From: Candidatus Competibacteraceae bacterium
GTDB taxonomy: Bacteria; Pseudomonadota; Gammaproteobacteria; Competibacterales; Competibacteraceae
Length of the DNA: 64,000 bases
NCBI GenBank assembly: GCA_003989065.1
Contig: RXIW01000005.1
Location: 30,424 to 94,423 of the forward strand
Reading direction: 5' to 3'
The stretch's first letter is position 1; each line of letters begins with the position of its first letter. The notes beneath the pieces were generated by a model. That model made no database searches. It was given only the letters and a program-made list of their open reading frames with translations, and had not been told where the DNA came from. Shown piece after piece: positions 29,188 to 39,230 of this stretch. Made by a program: the position numbers and the translations under genes.

Positions 29188-30378
29188 GTGGACATTTTGC
29201 CGGACATCGACAAGGCTCTGGAAATACGCTCCGATGTGGAAACGCGGGTCGAAACTCGCCGCTTTGGCCCTTTCACATTTCGTCTGGGCGTGGACGGGAC
29301 CACATTGGCGCTGCCGTATCAGCGGGTTTTGGATGCTTATGAGCGCTTCAACGCCTCGCCGCTCTCCCAGGTTGCCCGGCAACTGGAGCGCGAGGTCGTG
29401 GCCAGTAGCATTTTCGGTACGAACTCGATCGAAGGTGGGACGCTGACCGAGGAAGAAACCCAACGGGTCTTGGAACTGGATCCGGCCCAGATCCAGGAAG
29501 AAGAACAACTCCGGGCTGTGAATCTCAAGACGGCCTACGATGTGGCGCAACAGGCGGTGACAACGCCGGGTTGGCAGTTGGATGTGTCGTTTATTCAAAC
29601 AGTGCATGCAGCAATCACTCAGCGTTTAATACATGCTTATAATCAACCTGGTGTCTTCCGCGATAATCCCAAGGCGATCAAGACCTATGTGGGTAATCGG
29701 GAGCATGGCGGTCAATATCAGCCCCCTCAGCACGGTCATGATGTTGAGACATTGATGCAGGCGTTGGTGAATTGGCATCGGAAATTGGTGGAGCGCGAGG
29801 TTCCAGCGCTGATCCGTGCGCCGTTGATACATTACTACTATGAATTGGTTCATCCGTTTTGGGATGGCAACGGGCGCGTGGGGCGGGTTCTGGAGGCGGC
29901 TTTGTTACAGGCGGATGGGTTTCAGCATGCGCCTTTTGCCATGGCGCGCTATTACCTAGCACATATCGATGAATATTTTACACTGTTCAATCGCTGCCGA
30001 AGGAATTCGGAGAAAAGTATAGCTACTCCTCATACTCCGTTCGTCCAGTTTTATCTGGAAGGGATGCGTGTCAGTATCAATCGACTACATGACCGGGTCA
30101 ATCAAATCGTCAATGTGCTGCTGTTCGAGTCCCAGATTCGGCGGTGGTATGACGAAAAACGCTTGAATAGTCGGCAGTACACGATCGTCAGTCAGCTACT
30201 GGCAGCCAGTGGCCCTGTGCCGCTGACGGAAATGCGGCGCGCACCTTGGTATCAAGCCTTGTATCTCACATTGAGCGACAAGACTCGGCAGCGCGATTTG
30301 CACTGGTTGCGGGAGTTGCATCTGGTGGCGATGGATAAACAAGAGCGGCTATGGCCCGGTTTCATGTCAGTCGAATAG
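29188..30378 (+). CDS. Fic family protein (putative AMP transferase)
   Basis: A 396-aa Fic protein. The active-site motif HPFWDGNGRVGR is at 222-233, with catalytic His222. An N-terminal inhibitory motif of the (S/T)xxxE(G/N) type lies at 78-83 (TNSIEG), so it belongs to the class regulated by its own N-terminal helix. The flap region KTYVGNREHGGQY precedes the motif. The C-terminus looks like a winged helix (SQLLAASGPVPLTEM). The start is GTG at 29188 after a very AT-rich stretch (29110-29187). Targets are unknown. It overlaps the BtuF-like stop by 17 nt and is probably acquired. Confidence 0.92.
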   Translation: MDILPDIDKALEIRSDVETRVETRRFGPFTFRLGVDGTTLALPYQRVLDAYERFNASPLSQVARQLEREVVASSIFGTNSIEGGTLTEEETQRVLELDPAQIQEEEQLRAVNLKTAYDVAQQAVTTPGWQLDVSFIQTVHAAITQRLIHAYNQPGVFRDNPKAIKTYVGNREHGGQYQPPQHGHDVETLMQALVNWHRKLVEREVPALIRAPLIHYYYELVHPFWDGNGRVGRVLEAALLQADGFQHAPFAMARYYLAHIDEYFTLFNRCRRNSEKSIATPHTPFVQFYLEGMRVSINRLHDRVNQIVNVLLFESQIRRWYDEKRLNSRQYTIVSQLLAASGPVPLTEMRRAPWYQALYLTLSDKTRQRDLHWLRELHLVAMDKQERLWPGFMSVE

Positions 30379-31204
30379 CGCTTTCCAGATGCTGGCGTTC
30401 GGCCTCGGCCAGCCGTGCTAAATAGTCCAGCCCCCGAATGGCCTGGCTGCCGTACCAGGACGTCATCTCCCCGTCGATCAGGCGCAGTTTTTCCAGGGGG
30501 CAGGCGTAATCCCTGGCGAAGCAGGCGAGGTCATCCTGCTGGAAGTGGTAGGGTTCGCTGCTGAATAGAATCAGCTCGGCCGTGTCCAGCAAGTCTTGGT
30601 TCATCTCCACGACCGGATAACGTGATTCCGCTGCTACTGGCAAAGTTTCCCAACCGACCAGCGCCAGGGTGCGGGCGATGTAGGTATCCCGGCTGACGCC
30701 CATCCACGGTTGACGCCAGATCAGGTACAGCACGCGTCGGGCCGGCCAGGCCGTCGCGCGCAACCGCGCCAGCGCCTGCTCGAATTCGGCGACCAGTCGC
30801 TCCGCCGCTGCCTCGCGCCGGAAGATCCCGCCCAGCAGACGATAAAGCGCTATGTTGTCTTCCGGAGCCAGCGGATGGGTGACGATCACCGACAAGCCGT
30901 CGGCCATCAACCGTTCCGCCAACTCGCGTGGATTCTCATCGATGTTGACGATGACGTGGGTCGGGCGCAGGGCCTGCAACCGGGTGTAGTGAATCTTCTT
31001 GGTGCCGCCGACGCTGGGGATTTGCTTGACCACCGAGGCGGGATGAATGCAATAGTGAGTGCGCCCTACCAGCTGATCGGCCAAGCCCAGCGCGAACAAC
31101 AACTCGGTGATGCTCGGCACCAGCGAGACGATGCGGGCCGGCGCGGTCACCGGCGTATGTCGTACACCCAGGGCGTCGCGCAGCTCAGAATATTCAGGAT
31201 ACAA
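30362..31204 (-). CDS. BtuF-like cobalamin/metal-binding protein without signal peptide
   Basis: A 280-aa protein of the helical-backbone metal-receptor family (BtuF/FepB-like). Core blocks are ARIVSLVPSITELLFALGLADQLVGRTHYC, PSVGGTKKIHYTRLQALRPTHVIVNIDENP and VLYLIWRQPWMGVSRDTYIARTL. BtuF is normally exported, but no signal peptide is seen here, so a cytoplasmic cobalamin-related role is possible. It overlaps the AraC-type gene by 11 nt and is divergent from B12-dependent icmF, which supports a cobalamin link. No permease or ATPase is adjacent. Confidence 0.85.
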   Translation of the reverse strand: MYPEYSELRDALGVRHTPVTAPARIVSLVPSITELLFALGLADQLVGRTHYCIHPASVVKQIPSVGGTKKIHYTRLQALRPTHVIVNIDENPRELAERLMADGLSVIVTHPLAPEDNIALYRLLGGIFRREAAAERLVAEFEQALARLRATAWPARRVLYLIWRQPWMGVSRDTYIARTLALVGWETLPVAAESRYPVVEMNQDLLDTAELILFSSEPYHFQQDDLACFARDYACPLEKLRLIDGEMTSWYGSQAIRGLDYLARLAEAERQHLESAIRLT

Positions 31205-32219
31205 AGTGTCGGCCCATTTCGCGAAGCGCTTCCGGGGTCATGCCGGTCCATTGCTTGAAGGCGCGGGAAAAGCTCTTTTCGCTCAGAAATCCCACCGCCA
31301 GGGCCACTTGTTTGATGGGGCGGCCGGTCTTGTTCAGCAGTTCGATCGCTCGGTCTCGGCGCACTTCGTCCTTGATCGCCTGCAGCGATGCCCCTTCCTC
31401 CTGTAATTGGCGATGCAGGGTCCGGGGCGAGACGTGAAACTCCTTAGCGATCGATTCGCCGGTATGCAGCCCGTCCGGCCGCGTTTTCAAGTAATCGCGC
31501 ACTCGCTGCACCAGCAATCGGTCCCGCCGATAGGGGAACATGGTCAAGGGCAGGGCGTGTTGCAGCATCTTGCTCAGGGCTTGGTCGTCCCGGCGAATGG
31601 GCAAGGCGGCGTACTGGGGATCGAAGCTGATGCGCGCGCCATCGGCCCGAAAATGCAGCGGGCCGGGGAACAGCATCTGGTAAACGCCGAGGTGATCGGG
31701 CGCATCGAAAGGGAAGCAGGCTTCCAGCAGCGGGATGCGGGAATTGATGGCCCAGCAGGCGTAGCCGAGGATGTAGCGGAACAAGGTGGCGAAACAGAAT
31801 TCGGTCATTTCGCCCAGATCCCGGTTGACCTGAATGGCGATGGTCGCTGCCGTCGAGGTTTGGGTGAAGCGCAGTGTGATGTCGTCGGTCAGCAAACCAT
31901 GGTAGCGGCACCAGCGTTTCAGCGCCACTTCCAGGGTGGGTGAACCGAGCGTCGCCCGACACAACATGCCGTAACTGCCCCACGGTAGCCGGCGCGAAAA
32001 CCAGCCCAGCGCCTCATCGTTCAATTCCTGGATAGCGATACCGAACAGAATCTGCATCTGCGACCCCGTGATCCTGTTGTGCGGGTCTTTCAGAGATTCT
32101 GGCGTAATTCGCGCCCGTTGGAGCGCGGAAGCTGGGTCTTGGCCATAGCGTCCATAGGCCGCTACGATCGCTTGCGCAAATGCCATTGGGGTAATCGCTA
32201 CCTCAGAAGTCAGTGACAT
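31194..32219 (-). CDS. AraC-family transcriptional regulator (OruR/ArgR-like type)
   Basis: A 341-aa regulator. The N-terminal about 220 residues match the Arabinose_bd domain of AraC proteins, e.g. GYACWAINSRIPLLEACFPF. The C-terminal domain (about 240-335) has both helix-turn-helix parts: IAKEFHVSPRTLHRQLQEEG and IKQVALAVGFLSEKSFSRAFKQWTGMTPEALR. It is in an operon with the BtuF-like gene and divergent from icmF, so it probably controls icmF from the shared 258-bp region. The inducer is not predictable. Confidence 0.92.
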   Translation of the reverse strand: MSLTSEVAITPMAFAQAIVAAYGRYGQDPASALQRARITPESLKDPHNRITGSQMQILFGIAIQELNDEALGWFSRRLPWGSYGMLCRATLGSPTLEVALKRWCRYHGLLTDDITLRFTQTSTAATIAIQVNRDLGEMTEFCFATLFRYILGYACWAINSRIPLLEACFPFDAPDHLGVYQMLFPGPLHFRADGARISFDPQYAALPIRRDDQALSKMLQHALPLTMFPYRRDRLLVQRVRDYLKTRPDGLHTGESIAKEFHVSPRTLHRQLQEEGASLQAIKDEVRRDRAIELLNKTGRPIKQVALAVGFLSEKSFSRAFKQWTGMTPEALREMGRHFVS

Positions 32220-32302
32220 AGTGGTTCCATGCGTCAGTATACCGGCTTGGGTACCACTATAGTGGCGATGGCGCGAATTGCAACCACATTGGCATAATGG
32301 CT

Positions 32303-32387
32303 GGCAACTATTGCAACTTGGTTGGCAACCCTTGCTTGCGAGTTGTTTTTATCATGACAGCTATCACGCCAGTGGGCGTTGCCAACC
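32303..32387. promoter_or_regulatory. Candidate AraC-type operators in the icmF upstream region
   Basis: The divergent region 32220-32477 carries GGCAAC/TGCAAC three times as direct repeats (32303-32308, 32312-32317, 32324-32329). GGTTGGCAAC at 32320-32329 is repeated inverted as GTTGCCAACC at 32378-32387. AraC-family proteins typically bind direct repeats of this kind upstream of their targets. Confidence 0.5.
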
Positions 32388-32477
32388 TTCATGAGTTGGC
32401 TGAGTGAGGACGGTTCTTGCTGCGGTGCGGTGAGAACTTCGATTGGATTCATCACCTGATAGGAGCACTTTCTCACC

Positions 32478-35400
32478 ATGTCCGCGGTCATCAGCCCGTT
32501 CAAATGCCCCGTTTCCGGTGTCGACAAGGCCAAGCCTAGACACAAGGTCCGTTTCGTCACCGCCGCCAGCCTGTTCGATGGTCACGACGCTTCCATCAAC
32601 ATCATGCGTCGCATCCTCCAGACTAGTGGTGCGGAGGTCATCCATCTCGGGCACAACCGCTCGGTCGAGGAGATCGTCACCGCTGCCTTGCAGGAGGACG
32701 TCCAGGGGATCGCCATCAGCTCCTATCAAGGCGGTCATGTCGAATTCTTCAAGTACATGATTGATCTGCTGCGGGAGCGGGGTGGCGCCAACATCAAGGT
32801 GTTCGGCGGTGGCGGCGGCGTGATCGTGCCGGAAGAAATTCGCGAGCTCCACAACTACGGGGTGGCTCGCATCTTCTCGCCCGAAGATGGCCAGGCCATG
32901 GGTCTGCAGGGCATGATCGATCACATGCTGATAGCGTGCGAGGCCGATCCGGCCGAATATGCGCCGACGACCCTCGACGGCGTCAAGGCCGGGGACTGGC
33001 GGGCGTTGTCGCGCTTGATCACCGCGCTGGAAAATCAGCAGCTTGCGCCGGGATTGCGCCAGCAGATGCTTGACCAGGCGGCCTGTCATATGACGCCGGT
33101 GCTCGGCATCACCGGCACCGGTGGTTCCGGCAAGTCTTCGTTGACCGACGAGCTGGTGCGGCGGTTCCGGCTGGATCAGGACGACCGGCTGAAGATCGCG
33201 GTCATCGCCGCCGATCCATCGCGACGCAAGACCGGCGGCGCGCTGTTGGGCGACCGCATCCGGATGAACGCGATCGGCGGCCCGAATCTGTACATGCGCT
33301 CCCTGGCGACCCGCGTGGCCGGCAGCGAAGTACCGGAAACCCTGGGCGACATTCTAGCCGCCTGTAAGCTGGCGGGTTTCGATCTGCTGATCGTCGAAAC
33401 CTCCGGCATCGGCCAGGGCGATGCCGCTATCGTGCCGTTGGTCGATCGCTCGCTGTATGTGATGACGCCGGAATTCGGCGCGGCCTCGCAGCTGGAAAAG
33501 ATCGACATGCTGGATTTCGCCGATGCGGTGGCGATCAACAAGTTCGATCGCAAAGGGGCTGAAGATGCTTTGCGCGACGTACGCAAACAGGTCCAGCGCA
33601 ACCATAAGGCGTTCGGCCAGAAACCCGAGGAGATGCCGGTATATGGCACCATCGCTGCGCGTTTCAACGACGATGGCTTGACGGCGCTTTATCACGGCGT
33701 GGTGGATTTGCTGCGCGACAAGGGGTTGAATCTGCAGCCGGGCCGGCTGAAGTCGGTGACCAGCAAGGCGTCCACCGGCAAAGCCGTGGTCGTGCCGCCG
33801 ACCCGCGCCCGCTATCTGGCGGAAATCGCCGACACCGTGCGCGGCTATCACCGTCAGGTGGACGAGCAGGTGAAGTTGATCCGCCAGCGCGAGCAGTTGC
33901 GCGCGGTGATGGCACTGCTGCAGACCGAGAGCCGGGCGGTGACCGATCTGGAGCCGCTGTTGGAGCGGGTCGAGGCGCAACTGGACCCGCACGCCCGCAA
34001 GCTGGTGGATATGTGGCCGCAGGTGAAGGCGAGCTACGGCGGCGACGAGTATGTGGTCAGGATTCGCGACAAGGAAGTTCGCACCCGCCTGACCAGCTAC
34101 TCCCTGTCTGGCAGCCGTATTCCCAAGGTGGCCTTGCCGCGTTTCGAGGAGCACGGCGAGCTGCTGCGCTGGCTGATGCTGGAGAATCTGCCCGGCAGTT
34201 TCCCGTACACCGCCGGCGTGTTCGCCTTCAAGCGCGAACACGAAGATCCCACCCGGATGTTCGCCGGCGAAGGCGACCCGTTCCGCACCAATCGCCGTTT
34301 CCGTAAGCTGTCCGAGCACGCCGAGGCCACCCGGCTGTCCACCGCCTTCGATTCAGTGACGCTGTACGGTTGCGACCCGGACGAGCGGCCCGACATCTAC
34401 GGCAAGATCGGCAATTCCGGGGTCTCCGTCGCCACCCTGGACGATATGAAGGTGCTGTATTCCGGTTTCGATCTGTGCGCGCCGACCACTTCGGTGTCGA
34501 TGACCATCAACGGCCCGGCCCCGATCATTCTGGCGATGTTCTTCAACACCGCCTTCGATCAGCAGGTCGAGAAATTCGAGCGCGACAATCATCGCCCGCC
34601 GACCGATGACGAGATCGCCAAGATCAAGAACTGGGTGCTGGAGAATGTGCGCGGCACGGTGCAGGCCGATATTCTCAAGGAGGATCAGGGCCAGAACACC
34701 TGCTTGTTCTCCACCGAGTTCGCGCTGAAGATGATGGGCGACATCCAGGAGTACTTCGTCCATCACAACATCAAGAATTTCTATTCGGTCTCCATTTCCG
34801 GCTATCACATCGCCGAAGCGGGCGCCAATCCCATTTCGCAATTGGCCTTTACCCTGGCCAATGGCTTCACCTATGTCGAAACCTATCTGGCGCGCGGCAT
34901 GCACATCGACGATTTCGCGTCCAACCTGTCGTTCTTCTTCAGTAACGGCATGGACCCGGAATACTCGGTGATGGGGCGGGTGGCGCGGCGGATCTGGGCC
35001 ACGGCGATGCGCAACCGGTACGGCGCCAACGAACGCAGCCAGAAGTTGAAATATCACATCCAGACTTCGGGTCGCTCCCTGCACGCCCAGGAAATGGATT
35101 TCAACGACATCCGCACCACCCTGCAGGCGCTGATCGCCATTTACGACAACTGCAATTCGCTGCACACCAATGCCTACGACGAGGCGATCACCACTCCGAC
35201 CGAAGAATCGGTGCGGCGGGCTATGGCAGTGCAGCTGATTATCAACCAGGAATGGGGTTTGGCCAGAAACGAGAACCCCAATCAGGGCGCGTTCATCATT
35301 GATGAACTGACCGATCTGGTCGAAGAGGCGGTGTTGCAGGAATTCGAGCGGATCAGCGAGCGCGGCGGCGTGTTGGGCGCGATGGAGACCGGTTATCAGC

Positions 35401-35750
35401 GCAGTAAGATTCAGGAGGAATCTTTGCATTACGAGACGCTGAAGCACAATGGAGCCTTGCCCATCGTCGGGGTCAACACCTTCCGCAACCCGCACGCCCA
35501 ACATGACGAGATCAAGATCGAGCTGGCCCGTTCCACCGAGGAGGAGAAGCAGCGCCAGTTGCAGCGGTTGCACGCGTTCCAGGAGCGCAATTGCCGTGGC
35601 AGCGGTCAGATGCTGGCGCGCCTGATTCAGGCAGCCATCAACAACGAGAATCTGTTCGTGGTGTTGGTGGACGCGGTGCGCTATTGCTCGTTGGGCCAGA
35701 TCACCACGGCGCTGTTCGAGGTGGGCGGGCAATATCGGCGGAACATGTGA
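32478..35750 (+). CDS. icmF: Fused isobutyryl-CoA mutase IcmF
   Basis: Adenosylcobalamin-dependent interconversion of isobutyryl-CoA and n-butyryl-CoA, with a built-in G-protein chaperone. The 1090-aa protein begins with the B12-binding domain (about 22-155; DGHDAS with the cobalt-ligand His36 and VFGGGG at 108-113). A MeaB-like GTPase follows (P-loop at 213-221, GTGGSGKSS; later NKFD). The mutase barrel occupies the C-terminal half (about 550-1090). The order and length fit IcmF, not methylmalonyl-CoA mutase. AGGAG lies 13 nt before the ATG. AraC regulation and the BtuF-like gene beside it make sense for a B12 enzyme. Confidence 0.95.
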   Translation: MSAVISPFKCPVSGVDKAKPRHKVRFVTAASLFDGHDASINIMRRILQTSGAEVIHLGHNRSVEEIVTAALQEDVQGIAISSYQGGHVEFFKYMIDLLRERGGANIKVFGGGGGVIVPEEIRELHNYGVARIFSPEDGQAMGLQGMIDHMLIACEADPAEYAPTTLDGVKAGDWRALSRLITALENQQLAPGLRQQMLDQAACHMTPVLGITGTGGSGKSSLTDELVRRFRLDQDDRLKIAVIAADPSRRKTGGALLGDRIRMNAIGGPNLYMRSLATRVAGSEVPETLGDILAACKLAGFDLLIVETSGIGQGDAAIVPLVDRSLYVMTPEFGAASQLEKIDMLDFADAVAINKFDRKGAEDALRDVRKQVQRNHKAFGQKPEEMPVYGTIAARFNDDGLTALYHGVVDLLRDKGLNLQPGRLKSVTSKASTGKAVVVPPTRARYLAEIADTVRGYHRQVDEQVKLIRQREQLRAVMALLQTESRAVTDLEPLLERVEAQLDPHARKLVDMWPQVKASYGGDEYVVRIRDKEVRTRLTSYSLSGSRIPKVALPRFEEHGELLRWLMLENLPGSFPYTAGVFAFKREHEDPTRMFAGEGDPFRTNRRFRKLSEHAEATRLSTAFDSVTLYGCDPDERPDIYGKIGNSGVSVATLDDMKVLYSGFDLCAPTTSVSMTINGPAPIILAMFFNTAFDQQVEKFERDNHRPPTDDEIAKIKNWVLENVRGTVQADILKEDQGQNTCLFSTEFALKMMGDIQEYFVHHNIKNFYSVSISGYHIAEAGANPISQLAFTLANGFTYVETYLARGMHIDDFASNLSFFFSNGMDPEYSVMGRVARRIWATAMRNRYGANERSQKLKYHIQTSGRSLHAQEMDFNDIRTTLQALIAIYDNCNSLHTNAYDEAITTPTEESVRRAMAVQLIINQEWGLARNENPNQGAFIIDELTDLVEEAVLQEFERISERGGVLGAMETGYQRSKIQEESLHYETLKHNGALPIVGVNTFRNPHAQHDEIKIELARSTEEEKQRQLQRLHAFQERNCRGSGQMLARLIQAAINNENLFVVLVDAVRYCSLGQITTALFEVGGQYRRNM

Positions 35751-35757
35751 GGCAATC

Positions 35758-35805
35758 GCTCCGCCCGCGAGAGCGCCTGGTTGCAGGCGGAAATGCGGGC
35801 GGAGC
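35758..35805. terminator. Nested hairpins between icmF and the VWA gene
   Basis: An 11-bp perfect stem (35758-35768 with 35795-35805) encloses a second 6-bp hairpin (35774-35779 with 35784-35789). It lies between convergent genes and is probably a shared transcription end, although no T-run follows. Confidence 0.5.
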
Positions 35806-35840
35806 CTTGGCGGCGCAAGGCAATCGCCGTCGCTTGTCGT

Positions 35841-37049
35841 TCACTGTTCGGGGCGGCTGGCCGGCGGCTGGCTGCGTTGCAGAGCGCGAATACCCTGTTC
35901 CAGCCCTTCCAGGGTCAACGGATACATGCGATTGCCCATCAACTCCCGCACCATCTGGATCGACGGGATATAGCTCCAGCGGTTCTGATTCTGGGGGTTG
36001 AGCCAGATGGCGTGCGGCCAGGCGGTCAACAGCCGCTGCATCCATACATCGCCAGCCTCGGGATTGAAGTGCTCGACGCTGCCGCCCGGATAAGTGACTT
36101 CGTACGGGCTCATGGTGGCGTCGCCGACCAGGATCAGCTTGTAGTCCGGGCCGAAGGTGCGCAGCACCGTGGCGGTCTCGGTTTTCTCGGTGTAGCGGCG
36201 GCGGTTGTCCTTCCACACCCCTTCGTAGATCATGTTGTGGAAGTAGAAATACTCCAGATGCTTGAATTCGCCGCGCGCCGCCGAAAACAGTTCCTCGCAC
36301 ACTCGGACGTGATCGTCCATCGAGCCGCCGACATCCAGAAACAGCAGAACCTTCACCGCATTGTGTCGCTCCGGCACCATCTTCAGATCCAGATAGCCGG
36401 CGTTGCGGGCGGTCGAGCGAATCGTGCCCTCCAAATCCAGCTCCTGGGTTGCGCCTTCGCGGGCGAAGCGGCGCAGGCGGCGCAGAGCGACCTTGATGTT
36501 ACGGGTGCCGAGCTCCACGGTGTCGTCCAGGTTGCGGAACTCGCGGCGGTCCCAGACCTTGACCGCACGGCGGTGGCGTGAGTCTTCCTGGCCGATGCGG
36601 ATGCCTTCCGGGTTGTAGCCGTAAGCGCCAAACGGCGAGGTGCCGGCGGTCCCGATCCATTTGTTGCCGCCTTGATGGCGTCCTTCCTGCTCGGCCAGCC
36701 GCTGGGCCAGGGTTTCCATCAGTTTTTTCCAGCCGCCCAGCGATTCGATGAGCTGCTTGTCTTCCTCGCTCAACGTGAGCTCGGCTAGCTTGTGCAGCCA
36801 TTCCAGCGGCACCGTAGCACCGATCATTTCGTCGAACAGGGTTTCCAGCCCCTTGAAGTGGCTGGCGAATACCTGGTCGAAACGGTCGTAGTGGCGTTCG
36901 TCTTTCACCAATGCGGCCCGCGCCAGGTAGTAGAACTCCTCGACCCCGTGCGCACTGACCCGCTGGTTCAGCGCTTCCAGCAGAGTCAGGAATTCGGTCA
37001 GGGAGACCGGAATGCCTGCTTGGCGCAGCTTGAAAAAGAAGTCGATCAT
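35841..37049 (-). CDS. VWA-domain protein, CoxE-like
   Basis: A 402-aa protein from the ATG at 37049 (MIDFFFKLRQAGIPVSLTEFL). The N-terminal helical half is typical of CoxE/YehP-type VWA proteins, and the C-terminal VWA domain has the MIDAS-like block VLLFLDVGGSMDDHVRVCEELFS. It follows a MoxR-type ATPase on the same strand. Such MoxR-VWA pairs act as metal-insertion or complex-assembly chaperones, for example in CO dehydrogenase maturation. No client enzyme is adjacent. A second ATG directly precedes the chosen one. Confidence 0.88.
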   Translation of the reverse strand: MIDFFFKLRQAGIPVSLTEFLTLLEALNQRVSAHGVEEFYYLARAALVKDERHYDRFDQVFASHFKGLETLFDEMIGATVPLEWLHKLAELTLSEEDKQLIESLGGWKKLMETLAQRLAEQEGRHQGGNKWIGTAGTSPFGAYGYNPEGIRIGQEDSRHRRAVKVWDRREFRNLDDTVELGTRNIKVALRRLRRFAREGATQELDLEGTIRSTARNAGYLDLKMVPERHNAVKVLLFLDVGGSMDDHVRVCEELFSAARGEFKHLEYFYFHNMIYEGVWKDNRRRYTEKTETATVLRTFGPDYKLILVGDATMSPYEVTYPGGSVEHFNPEAGDVWMQRLLTAWPHAIWLNPQNQNRWSYIPSIQMVRELMGNRMYPLTLEGLEQGIRALQRSQPPASRPEQ

Positions 37050-37110
37050 CATGCGGCGACAGTCCTCATCCTCGCGTCGGGTGGGAAGGACAGGGGGCTT
37101 GGTTGGGGGC

Positions 37111-37968
37111 TCAGTCCTTTTTGCGCCTTGACATAAAAAGCAGTCTTTCGAACAGGTGCACATCCTGTTCGTTCTTCAGCAAGGCCCCGTACAGCGGCGG
37201 GATCAGTTTGCGCTGGTCGCCGCGCAGTGCCTCGGGCGGAATATCCTCGGCTACCAACAGTTTGATCCAGTCCAGCAGCTCCGAGGTCGAGGGGCGTTTT
37301 TTCAGGCCCGGCACTTCGCGGATCTCGAAAAACGCCTCCAGGGCCTCGCTCAACAGCCGCTTCTTCAGATCCGGATAGTGGACCTGGACGATGCGTTCCA
37401 TGGTCTCCTTGTCGGGGAAGCGGATGTAGTGGAAGAAGCAGCGACGCAGGAAGGCGTCCGGCAGTTCCTTTTCGTTGTTGCTGGTGATGATGATGATCGG
37501 CCGGTGCCGGGCCTTGACCACCTGGCGGGTCTCGTAGACGTAGAACTCCATGCGGTCGAGTTCCAGCAACAGGTCGTTGGGGAACTCGATGTCGGCCTTG
37601 TCGATCTCGTCGATCAACAGCACCGGCTGGGTGTCGGCCGTGAAGGCTTCCCACAACTTGCCCTGAACGATGTAGTTGCCAATGTCCTGAACGCGGGCGT
37701 CGCCCAGCTGCGAATCGCGCAGGCGGGAAACGGCGTCGTATTCGTACAAGCCCTGCTGGGCCTTGGTGGTGGACTTGATATGCCACTGGATGAATGGCCG
37801 ATCCAGGGACTGGGCCACCTCTTCGGCCAGCTGGGTCTTGCCGGTTCCCGGCTCGCCCTTCACCAGCAGGGGACGGCCCAGGGTGACGGTGGCGTTGACC
37901 GCCATCATCAGATCGTCGGTGACAACGTAGCGATCGGTTCCACGAAAGCGTGATTCGGACATCGGCAT
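37111..37968 (-). CDS. MoxR-family AAA+ ATPase
   Basis: A 285-aa AAA+ chaperone. Walker A is GEPGTGKTQLAEEVA, Walker B is VLLIDEIDKAD, sensor 1 lies in IIIITSNNEKELPDAFLRRC with an arginine finger, and the C-terminal lid follows. The N-terminus TDRYVVTDDLMMAVNATVTLGRPLLVKGEPG is typical of the subgroup paired with CoxE-like VWA proteins. It is directly upstream of that gene (61-nt gap), so the pair likely works together. The client protein is not identifiable here. Confidence 0.92.
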   Translation of the reverse strand: MPMSESRFRGTDRYVVTDDLMMAVNATVTLGRPLLVKGEPGTGKTQLAEEVAQSLDRPFIQWHIKSTTKAQQGLYEYDAVSRLRDSQLGDARVQDIGNYIVQGKLWEAFTADTQPVLLIDEIDKADIEFPNDLLLELDRMEFYVYETRQVVKARHRPIIIITSNNEKELPDAFLRRCFFHYIRFPDKETMERIVQVHYPDLKKRLLSEALEAFFEIREVPGLKKRPSTSELLDWIKLLVAEDIPPEALRGDQRKLIPPLYGALLKNEQDVHLFERLLFMSRRKKD

Positions 37969-38128
37969 TCTCCTGACCAGGCAAGCGGCGACGAAGATCG
38001 ATATTTCGTAATATTATAAAAGGATATCTTATTATTCTTTATGTATATTGGCCGCGCCTGTTATGTTTGCGCAGAAGCGAAAATGATAGCAAGTTTAGCA
38101 GGCCAACCCCCCATTACCGCATTCCATG

Positions 38129-38167
38129 CGCCGCAGCCCGCCTGTTTTCGACACGGCGGGCGCGGCG
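38129..38167. other. GC-rich hairpin upstream of the cysteine synthase gene
   Basis: CGCCGC-A-GCCCGCC (38129-38142) can pair with GGCGGGC-GCGGCG (38155-38167), leaving one bulged A and a 12-nt loop. It ends about 58 nt before the start codon, so it would lie in the 5' untranslated RNA. No known riboswitch or T-box feature is seen. AT-rich DNA at 38010-38060 probably holds the promoter. Confidence 0.4.
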
Positions 38168-38225
38168 GATTGCTGACCGGCGCATTTCGGCGGGAGTGCG
38201 CGCAACCTGGCAGGAGAGCATGACG

Positions 38226-39143
38226 ATGAAAGCGAACACGATTCTGGAAACGATCGGCAATACGCCCCATGTCCGCATCAACCGACTGTTCGCCGACCGC
38301 AAGGTCGAGGTGTGGATGAAGCTGGAGCGGGCCAATCCCGGCGGCAGCATCAAGGACCGCATCGGCCTGGCCATGATCGAGGACGCCGAACGGCGCGGCG
38401 TGCTGACGCCCGATACTCTGATCGTCGAGCCGACCTCCGGCAATACCGGCATCGGCCTGGCGATGGTCGCTGCCGCCAAGGGCTACAAGCTGGTCCTGAC
38501 CATGCCCGAATCGATGTCGCTGGAGCGGCGGCGCTATCTGGCGGCGCTGGGCGCAGAACTGGTGCTGACGCCCAAGGAAAAGGGTATGCCCGGCGCGATC
38601 GAGAAGGCGCAGGAGCTGGTGCAGAATACCCCGAACGCCTGGATGCCGCAGCAGTTCGAGAATTCAGCCAACCCCGAGATCCATCGACGCACTACCGCCC
38701 AGGAGATCCTGGCCGACTTTCCCGAAGGGCTGGACTACCTGGTCAGCGGGGTCGGCACCGGTGGCCATATCACTGGTTGCGCCGAAGTGTTGAAGGCGCA
38801 GTTTCCGAGTCTGCAGGTGCTGGCGGTGGAGCCGTTGGCCTCGCCGGTGCTGAGCGGCGGTCCGCGCGGCCCGCATCCGATTCAGGGCATCGGGGCTGGT
38901 TTCGTGCCGGCCGTGCTGAATACGGCCATCCTGGATGGGATCCTGAAGGTGCCTCACGAAGACGCCTTCAAGATGGCGGTGCGCTGCGTCAAGGAAGAAG
39001 GCATCTTCATCGGCATTTCCTCGGGCGCTTCGTTGGCGGCGATCGCCCAGAAGCTGCCGGAAATTCCCGATGGTAGCCGGATTCTGACCTTCTGCTACGA
39101 CACCGGCGAGCGTTATCTGTCGGTGGCGGGCTTGTTCGAATAG
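38226..39143 (+). CDS. Cysteine synthase (O-acetylserine sulfhydrylase) family protein
   Basis: PLP enzyme making cysteine from O-acetylserine and sulfide, about 305 aa. PLP lysine is Lys43 in [21 protein letters not shown] binds the substrate carboxylate and [11 protein letters not shown] the cofactor phosphate. The C-terminal region [18 protein letters not shown] matches CysK more than CysM. AGGAG at 38212-38216 lies 9 nt before the ATG at 38226; the ATG at 38220 is too close. The sequence reads GNTPHVRI where most have GNTPLVRL. No other sulfur gene is adjacent. Confidence 0.9.
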   Translation: MKANTILETIGNTPHVRINRLFADRKVEVWMKLERANPGGSIKDRIGLAMIEDAERRGVLTPDTLIVEPTSGNTGIGLAMVAAAKGYKLVLTMPESMSLERRRYLAALGAELVLTPKEKGMPGAIEKAQELVQNTPNAWMPQQFENSANPEIHRRTTAQEILADFPEGLDYLVSGVGTGGHITGCAEVLKAQFPSLQVLAVEPLASPVLSGGPRGPHPIQGIGAGFVPAVLNTAILDGILKVPHEDAFKMAVRCVKEEGIFIGISSGASLAAIAQKLPEIPDGSRILTFCYDTGERYLSVAGLFE

Positions 39144-39230
39144 TCGGATCGGGCGCGAAGCGGCGCAGACCGGGAACCGGAGCCCGAAGACGGCTTTCCG
39201 GCGCTTCCGGTCTTTCCGCCGCTGCCCGGT

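Noticed and set aside
32220..32477. Cobalamin riboswitch upstream of icmF
   Set aside because: The B12-box and the multi-stem layout are absent; the repeats look like protein-binding sites.
34353..35732. 459-codon minus-strand frame inside icmF
   Set aside because: Antisense shadow of the IcmF mutase domain.
38129..38167. Riboswitch upstream of the cysteine synthase gene
   Set aside because: Only one GC hairpin is visible, without conserved junctions or an expression platform.
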